Assembly: GCA_034401795.1 (NCBI GenBank)
Contig: CM067370.1
Coordinates: forward strand, 105,689,387-105,753,386
DNA length: 64,000 nucleotides
Direction: 5' to 3'
DNA from: Chaetoderma sp. LZ-2023a
Lineage: Eukaryota > Mollusca > Caudofoveata > Chaetodermatida > Chaetodermatidae
Part shown: positions 56,525 through 64,000 of the stretch, piece after piece
Position numbering within the stretch: the first letter of the stretch is position 1
Layout of the letters: every line of letters begins with the position of its first letter
Notes under the pieces: model-generated
Seen by the model: only the letters and a program-made list of their open reading frames with translations
What the model was told of the DNA's origin: nothing
The model's database searches: none
Program-made: the position numbers and the translations under genes

Positions 56525-58269
56525 CAAAAACCATGGAGATCTAGAATATTTTGAAAACACATTGATTCAATACCATTGCTGCGTTTAGATCACATATTTT
56601 TTAAGTCTAAAGCTGTATAGTAATTTGCTATGTACCGGTACCCAGCACTCAAATATTTAATCCTCTGCACTACTGTTCTGGCATGAACATGCTTTATTTA
56701 ACTGTTCATTAATTGCTGCAAGCCACCAGACATTAATTTCAATGGGCAAATAACTCTCTAACCCTGATGAATATTTTGAAAACAATTTGATTGAAACTTC
56801 TTGGTGCCTTAGCCACCAAGAACTTAGTCAAATTGTTTTCAAAATATTCAGCATATTCAGTGTTAAACTTCCTTGAAAATGTAGTCTACAGAATTTCAGG
56901 GGGTTGACAGTTAAACATGAAAAGTTGTGGTAGCCGTGTAAGTCTCTTGATAATGATAACAGGATTGAAAGTTGATACCTTTATTTTAAAGACTAACTTG
57001 TCACTCACTTGTTTTTCAATATATCTCAATTCAATTAAAGATTATTTACATTGTTAAACTGAAGAGAAAATCTAAAAATCTTGACTAATTTATGAGAGTA
57101 GCATTTTGAAATTATTTTGGCTGAAAGTGTTTTGGACAATTTTCAAAAATAGTATTGGCCCTAAAATGATCATTTTCTGTGAGACAATTTGTTTATTTTT
57201 GTACAACATTTGAGCATTGAAGGGCTAATGTCCTTAGCCTGCACCACAGAATGATGATCTGTTAAAAAAAATCCAGACAACCATACTGATGTACATGCTT
57301 ATATTTGTATACATACTAGACCCCCTCTCATTTATCATATTCCATCATGAGCTTAGCTGAGCATCAATTAAGATTGTGATGAAATTGAATTATACAATTC
57401 TTTGTTTTAAAACTCCTTGACTTGGTTAGTTTGCCATGAGAGCCTATATGAACACTGTTAGCTGTTATTTATTTTTGTATTAGAACATACAGTATATAAG
57501 AATATTAATTTTTTTGTAAGTGGTTATTATGGCCAATAAGAACAAGACATATCCTGAAATAAATATCTCATTGTATGCAGATATTTACATCAACAGTCAG
57601 TTATGTATGACTTTATATTTGTATATATATACCAATTGCCATTGATATCTAAAGGCCAATAGTTACTATCACCAATCTGTTAAATAAGCCCTTTTTAATC
57701 TAAATATACCTAGAATATTTGTGTACTTAACCAGTGAAGATAATTATGAAACTGGATTTTTAGAACAATTTTATGCCTAAGATTCTGTTGGCAAGACAAT
57801 TACTCCTGTCTATATACAGACGCTATTAAGACTGTAAGCATTCCAAGACAGGCACACACGCACGCACTCACACACTAAGTTGGCATTATTTTATCAAATG
57901 ATTATTCTTTGTTTATGGATGTAATATATTTAGTAAATGCTAAAGGCAGTGTCCCTTGTTAGATATAATATATGCTTTGGTGCCTCTCTTTTGTCAGTAC
58001 ATGCAGCTTATACTCTGAAACCTGTCTAATGGCCACATGCGTAACCCTGTGTAGCAAAACTCATGTTTTTTATGACATTAGTCGCTGATTTAGTAAGAAA
58101 GGTCAAGAGGGTCAACAGGTTAAAATTGGAGCCAAAGGATGGCGGCTTTTCAAAATGTGTGATGTTAAAGTTTCTCTGACTTGTACATCAGGAGCCGGCC
58201 TCAAAAAGTTACGCCCTGTTGTAAAGTAGAAAACAGATCAATCAGAATGCAGCATTTAGCATTTATGTT
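56525..58269. other. 3' flank or long 3'UTR of ELOVL4
   Basis: AT-rich. It contains a hairpin (56757-56860: aatattttgaaaacaatttg with its complement) and a family P right-arm remnant near 57140-57215. No further gene recognised. Confidence 0.45.
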
Positions 58270-58277
58270 GTACTGAG

Positions 58278-59697
58278 TGGAGCTGGGCAGTCTGATGGTA
58301 GTACCGTGAGGACCGCGGTATACCGTGAACAGTGACCGTTGACATTTCCAAATACCGTGAATACCGTCCATAATGTTTGAGCAATATTTGAGAAATATAT
58401 TCATAAAATCTGCCTTGACCAAGAGTAAATAGGTGCTAATAGTGCCAAAAATACAGGCATCCCTACCTATTAGCGGAGTTGAGGTGAAAGGGTCGTTATA
58501 AAAACAAACATCAAGACGTCAATTACAAAATAATGACAGGCAGAATTAATTGTATGTCAAACTTACGTCTTGAAAGTCTCATGGTGAAATTGCTTTATTT
58601 AAAACATCTAAAGTCATTCTCTCGTCCGCCGGTAGTAATTACACTATAATTTATTCCGTATTCCCGTTTCTATTATTTGTAATTTATTACTCCAAGCATT
58701 TTGTCACCGAACAAACACGCTAGAATAACAAAATAACATACAAACTGCGTGCTATTCAAACACAACAGCGATCTCGCAAAGACGTATCTGATTGGTTGTT
58801 TATGAACTAGACCGTAGGAAAATACATTACTATGCTGAATTTATCAATGAAAATTTACTAAAACGTAGTATTTGCTATTTTATTAAGAACGAGCAGCGTT
58901 GAAGTCGTTATTTTATTTTTCGGGCTTGTTTTGAGAAATTTCTTTAAGGATTAAATCCAGTTTAAGTAACGACACCTAAAAATTATAGTGTTTTAGCTTT
59001 TGTAATTCATTTTTAAACTGGCTACACGTCGGAAGTTCGCGGAAATAGCTTTTTACACGCATTGTTCACGTGGAGCATGGCGAGTAACGAGTCTGCACAT
59101 CGGGTACTCTGTAATTATCAGGAGCTTTGGAATCGGCTATATTCAATGTCGTGTTATATGTATGTGTATAGGCCTGTTTTCGCGAGTAACAGAATATACG
59201 ACTCCAACAGAAATAAAAGAGTACAACACTCGCCCCGTTTAAATACTCGCGGATTTTGTCTAGACTCTGTTTATCAAAGCGCTCGACTGCCAAAATAAAA
59301 TGTGCCGTTTGCTGGTCGCACGCATTAATAGCAAGAACAATCCAGATTGAAAATAGTGCGCCCCAATGTCTCAAACAGCGGGTTATAGTTAGCGAGTCGA
59401 CCACACCCTTTGACCGATATTCCCGTGAATGATATTACGTCAATAAAAATAGTGACCTAATAAAATCGTGAAACTAAACAGTCGCAATAGCCATGTTTTT
59501 CTTCTCTAAATCAGGAAGCCGATTTATTTATTTTAACTATATTTACCGTTGATTGGCGATGGAAGTGAAAAGGAAATGGGGAAAATTGTTCTAATTTCTT
59601 GGCATGCCCCAAGCTCAGATGACGGTATACCGTGGTACCGCGGTATCTTCTCATGGTACCGATACCGTCATGTAAATATCAATACCGCCCAGCTCTA
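58278..59697. mobile_element. hAT-like nonautonomous DNA transposon
   Basis: Ends TGGAGCTGGGC at the left and GCCCAGCTCTA at the right are complementary, as are the sub-terminal ggtaccgcggtat / ccgcggtataccg blocks. It is flanked by 8-bp near-identical repeats GTACTGAG (58270-58277) and GTACTTAG (59698-59705), the duplication length of hAT elements. Only short open frames inside (78 codons at 59062, 112 on the - strand); no transposase recognised. Confidence 0.75.
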
Positions 59698-59705
59698 GTA
59701 CTTAG

Positions 59706-59879
59706 TACCCTAGTGTACTTAAATATGCTTTGTGAAACCAGATCTTGTATGGTAACTTAGCATTCAGACTTCAGGGTTCGTACACAAGTATGGAAAATCT
59801 GAGAAGGTATGAGAGAATAGGAAACCCATTTTCAGGCCGTGAAAACATTTTCAGCTAAGTATTTGGACTAATGGTCAAC
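59706..59879. other. Intergenic, no feature
   Basis: Contains cagggttcgtacac near 59773, which resembles a common DNA-transposon end, but no partner end was found. Confidence 0.35.
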
Positions 59880-60095
59880 ATTGATCAAGAAAAGCCAATT
59901 TTTTTGCTTAGTTAATGTCCATTTGCAGACCAAGAGAAGACTACCTTTGAAAATTTACTGGTGAAATGACTCGATAACCTAGTTAGTCATTCCAGTGGTA
60001 AATTTTCAAAAATGGTCTCTTGGCCTGCAAATAGCCATTGCCAAGACCACTGCACAGACAAGTTTTGGCCTGCTTGCCCATTAAAGGATTAAGAT
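59880..60095. mobile_element. Palindromic repeat (family P), copy
   Basis: Arms tttgcagaccaagagaagac and tctcttggcctgcaaat, with a degraded core (tgactcgataacctagttag). Confidence 0.7.
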
Positions 60096-60159
60096 CACAC
60101 ATTTTGACGATTTACTGAATTGCTAAATTCCTAGATTGAGCAGATCCCAGTAATATATT

Positions 60160-60520
60160 AATGGAGGATTCCAGTTTTTGCTATGCCCATCTTTAGCTAA
60201 GCTCCACCCACACTTCGCCTGTGTTGGGAACAATTGATCACTGAACTTGATGACTATCAATTTCCAGAAAACTATACAGGTTTTTAGTAAAAAAGCAGCT
60301 GCCTAACAGCGCCCAGTCAAATTAGTTTCAAAATATTCAACAGGATGTTTATTAAATGGTAAAGCCATACGATTCGTAGAACAATGCATAGTCCATCATC
60401 AGTTAAGCAATCGTGACAAACTTATCTACATCATTCACAACGCCATTGATTATGACATCATCCTACACATCACATAGTTGATTATGATGTCATGCGATTG
60501 AGAAACTGGAATCCTCCATT
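60160..60520 (+). mobile_element. MITE family M, complete copy with matched TIRs
   Basis: Ends AATGGAGGATTCCAGTTT and its exact complement. The interior has the family block, a shortened hairpin region and a cattgattatgacatcatcc tail. The CAGGTAAG position reads CAGGTTTT. Confidence 0.85.
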
Positions 60521-61000
60521 GGTATTCATTTTGGAACCAGTGTTAGTGTAAGCTGTTGCTATCTAAGACAGCAACAGCTTCTAATATCATTGTTTCCACG
60601 AATATACACCAGTGGGCCTTCTACTGGCTCCTTAGCAAATTGGATTATATTTTACATCTAATGATTATAAGGATTATGAGCTCACCTGTCTTTGCTGAGC
60701 ACATCATTGTGCACCATCCATAAGGTGGCCACTTAACACTTGACTGGTCAAATGCTAACGGAGATAATTCCTACAAAATGTTAATAGCAATTTGCAAAAG
60801 TAAATTTTTCTTTGAGTTTAGATTGCTAATGTCCATGACAAAATGTTGTGTGTTCTATGACATGACCGCTAGTCTTATGACTTGTTTCACTGTAAATCTT
60901 AAATGGCCGACTTATGGAACACACCTTGTGTCTCCTGAGACAGGTTGCTTCTTAATCGTCAATGCAGCCATAATTTAACTTTTACAATGCTCTTGACCTA
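60521..61000. other. Intergenic, hairpin remnant
   Basis: A hairpin with arms aagctgttgct / agcaacagctt near 60550-60580. Nothing else recognised. Confidence 0.4.
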
Positions 61001-61190
61001 CAGACCAAGAAGACTATTTTTGAAAATTTACCATTGAAATGCCTGGCTCACAGATGAATTCCCCATATCTCATTTTCAATGCTACCATACAGAAAAACAG
61101 TTAAATGTTTTGAAATTAATTTGACTGGATGCCATTGCAGCAGTCTTCCAGTCAAATTAATTTCAAAATATTTAACAGAATCAATTTTTT
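61001..61190. repeat. Left-arm remnant of family P and adjacent hairpin of family M type
   Basis: 61005-61060 holds a family P left arm. 61100-61185 is a hairpin with arms taaatgttttgaaattaatt and its complement. Confidence 0.55.
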
Positions 61191-61876
61191 GTCATAAAGA
61201 ATTTTCATGAATGTGTTGGTGAAAGGGTTAATATGAGTGGCTTGCTATAAGACACATGTCTTTTCAAGCCAGATTATTGTCATTGTTCAGCCAGGTTTGA
61301 TTGTATGTGCTTGTAATGCCTGTGGATGAATTTCAGTGTTATGTTATGTATTGCATAATTGACATTAATGCTAATTATGTTAAATATTACCGTTATATAA
61401 TATATGGTGAAACATGTTAATATTTATATATAATATAATGTATGACAATGATTCATTCATATGCAAATTTATATGTATTTATAAGTTTGTTTGTTTTATG
61501 GAAAATTACTGCATGCATTTTGCGTATGTTATTAATTATATCAATTGCTATTGTTTATTGTATTGTTATTGACTAAATCAGTACACTTATAAATGGTGCA
61601 CTGGCTCATCGAGCTTCGACTGTGATAAAATGATACTGCCAAGTATCAATTTTAATATATACATATATCTATATTTATTTCATTGTTACTTATCATTGCT
61701 TGGAATGAACTTATTATTTGAGACAATCAAATGCCACATGCTTGGAAGACACTGGTATGCTCAGAGTCAATTAATTACGATGTAGTAATGTTTTGAAACT
61801 AATCTTAGTAGAAGCGCAACAGTATCCTGTCAAATGAGTTTCAAAATTGCAACAGCTTTCTGACACCAGGTTGCCA
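61191..61876. other. Intergenic, AT-rich
   Basis: No gene seen; a weak hairpin at about 61790-61855. Confidence 0.4.
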
Positions 61877-62104
61877 TAACCCTTTCGTGGTCAAGCCGGC
61901 CAGAACGTTCCTCTGCAGTTGTCTTGAGGAATGTCGATTTACAGGCCAAGAGACTATTTTTGAAACTTTAACACTGGAAAGACTGGCGCGATAATCGAGC
62001 CACCCATTCCAGTTGTAAATTGCCAAAAATAGTCTTGTCCTGCAAATCGACGTTCAATGAGCAAGTAGTTTGATTTTCTTGACCAAATTTCGCCATTAAG
62101 GGTT
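61877..62104. mobile_element. Palindromic TTAA-type repeat (family P), copy
   Basis: From taaccctttcgtggtcaagc to gccattaagggtt, with both arms and the core gactggcgcgataatcgagc. Confidence 0.75.
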
Positions 62105-62145
62105 GAAATTGAAATACTGGGAGTTAATGCCATTAATAATCACAT

Positions 62146-62333
62146 TTAACCCTTTAACCCTCAAGCTTGTTCAAGAAAATTTCAGTTCTCACAGAAAATG
62201 ACGATAAATGACAGTTATTGAGCCAGTCTTCCAGTGGTAAAATTTCAAAAAAGCTTCTCTTGGTCTGCGAATGAACGTTTCTCAAGACCACTGCTGAGGC
62301 TGTTTATGGCCGATATGAGTGTTAAAGGGTTAA
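62146..62333. mobile_element. Palindromic TTAA repeat (family P), core-deleted copy
   Basis: TTAACCCTTTAACCCTCAAG ... GTGTTAAAGGGTTAA, with TTAA at both ends and a shortened left arm. Confidence 0.75.
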
Positions 62334-64000
62334 GCCATCAGAGAAAATACATATGATATAGAAATTTAGATAATTCTTGGAAATGAAGACTGTAGATCAA
62401 TATAATCATCTATCCACAGGCACAGAAAATGAATGGAAAGAGCGTATGATTTTGAAGTTTGTCTGTGCCCAGGGCTTCTCAACCTGATCCAAATTTTATC
62501 ACATGAAATTTTTATGGTAAATATGCTTGGTGGGTCATCATCTGTCAGATAAAAACAAAAATGGAAAATCATAGACTAGGGTTTTCCATCTTTCATTTTC
62601 ATGCAAATTTAAAAAATCCAAAAAGCGGAAAGGTTATGGATGTCCATCTGATTGCTCTTGCTCATGTTTTAATGTTTAAAAGAATAAACCATTATGATTA
62701 CTAATTGCTAGCCAAGAGAAAACTAATTTATGGAGCCCTACGTGAAGCAGATGATGGTGAGACATAGTGATCCAAATGGCACCTGGTGTGCAGTGTCTGA
62801 TCTGAGAATGTCCCAAAGACTGAACATGCAGGCCCCACCTCCCCAGGCCGCTAGTTGAAAATTTACCACCGGAATGTCTGTTTAGATTGGCTATTGAGCC
62901 TTTCATTTCAGCGTTACATTTGCAACAACAGTCTGATCTTTGTCTGCAAATGTACATTTCTCTGCAGAGGCTAGTTTATGCCGACATGACCATTCACTAG
63001 CTATAATGTCGTTACACTTTTGAGAATGAACCCAAGAGCTGAGTGGAATGTTGGCAATTATTCTTATCCTTGCCTGTATATGTTTATCTGATGTACCAAA
63101 CAGTTGTGTCTCTTAGAGCATGTGATCAGTAACAAGCGTCTATGATGATGCAATTATAGCAAGAGATACCTTGTAGTGCGATACCAGGAGTTTGATTTCA
63201 GCCAGCTATACGTTAGCATCACAATCTATTATACCATGTCTGATTTGATCGCTATTGCTCCAATGCCAAGTTCATTGCCTCAAGTATTATTTCAAAATCA
63301 TCAATTTTATTTGTATATTATAATGAATTATTTGTATATTATACCAGACCAATTTATTTCTTTTGTTTTACTATCCCTCCTGCTTTAATATATCTAGAAA
63401 GAAAATGGTGCTGGAATTTTATGACATTAATTCCATCATTCTCTCCATTTTGCATAACTCAATTCTCTCTAGCAACTTCTCGAGACATGGTGAACGAATC
63501 GGGGCAAAATTTGTGATATTTGATACGTCAAAAAAACATGTTCGCTGTGGACCAATCAAAGTGTAGTGTTTGGTGGCCATGTTGAATTTTTTATTTGATG
63601 GATTTTGAAGCAAAAAATTGGTTTTATATAGTTTTTTGGGTATGCTAATTTCAAATTTTCACTTTCGAAGCTGTTGGATAACCGGTTTCACGCCTATCTT
63701 GGATCTTTTTCCTGCTGAAAACTCTCATACTAAAGCAATTATTTTAAAATTTTAAATGTCTTCTTGACCACTGGCCTGGTTTCAATTATGTTTGGCAGGA
63801 AGCATTGTTAGGGCATAGAGATCTGAGTTTGTTAAACGTAAGCTGATTGGCCAATTTGGTCAATTTTTAGAAACATAGAGGATCGATTGAAAACTCCTGA
63901 AACATTGTGGGGAGCAACGGCTGAATCAAGTTTGTTTTAACTGACCAAATGTTTCGACAGACATCTTGGATGCCCTACTTTTCGAGAAAATGACCTCCAG
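62334..64000. other. Intergenic; degraded repeats only
   Basis: A degraded family P copy at about 62700-62990 (core ctgtttagattggctattga). From about 63580 the DNA weakly resembles the segment inserted at 21375-21715 (ctgattgg.caattt phrase). No gene recognised. Confidence 0.4.

Overview
The window is AT-rich eukaryotic DNA with one spliced host gene and a very high density of transposable elements. The best-supported host gene is a fatty-acid elongase of the ELOVL4 type on the + strand. Its complete coding sequence can be read across seven exons from 25159 to 56490 (306 residues). The elongase sequence, the Penelope-like and DIRS-like retroelements and a 46-48 kb tandem repeat rich in AGGTCA motifs all fit a lophotrochozoan animal, most likely a mollusc. 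That placement is an inference and was not tested against any database.

Layout. 0-4 kb: a broken Ty3/Gypsy fossil on the - strand. 4.7-7.5 kb: two related G-rich repeats around an unrecognised coding-like stretch on the - strand (about 5.8-6.9 kb). 9.7-15.05 kb: a degenerate satellite of about 175-180 bp, duplicated together with copies of a hairpin-bearing inverted-repeat element. 15.4-16.4 kb: a long GTA microsatellite and a LINE fragment. 18.5-24.9 kb: a small inverted DIRS piece and a broken 4.5 kb DIRS copy. 25.1-56.5 kb: the elongase gene. 56.5-64 kb: downstream DNA with a 1.4 kb hAT-like element and many short palindromic repeats.

The elongase introns hold most of the mobile DNA. Intron 4 (13.9 kb) carries a Penelope-like element bounded by a perfect 15-bp target duplication, and inside it sits a DIRS element of about 7 kb that looks whole. 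Intron 5 (5.4 kb) carries a satellite dense in nuclear-receptor half-sites and a 1.75 kb element with 25-bp inverted ends. Intron 6 (4.9 kb) carries an uninterrupted 754-codon ORF lying between imperfect inverted repeats of about 115 bp. Its product has the acidic-residue layout of a PIN/FEN1/XPG-type nuclease and a C-terminal cysteine cluster. I read it as an Academ-like DNA transposon.

Throughout the window there are about eighteen copies of a palindromic repeat centred on a GACTGGCTCGATAATCGAGCCAGTC-like core (split here as GACTGGCTCGAT / AATCGAGCCAGTC) and ending in TTAACCC...GGGTTAA, which suggests piggyBac-like nonautonomous elements. A second short family has the same ends. A third family has matched terminal inverted repeats, an internal hairpin, a recurrent CAG|GTAAG donor-like motif and clustered TGACGTCA sites. 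No rRNA, tRNA or CRISPR array was recognised.
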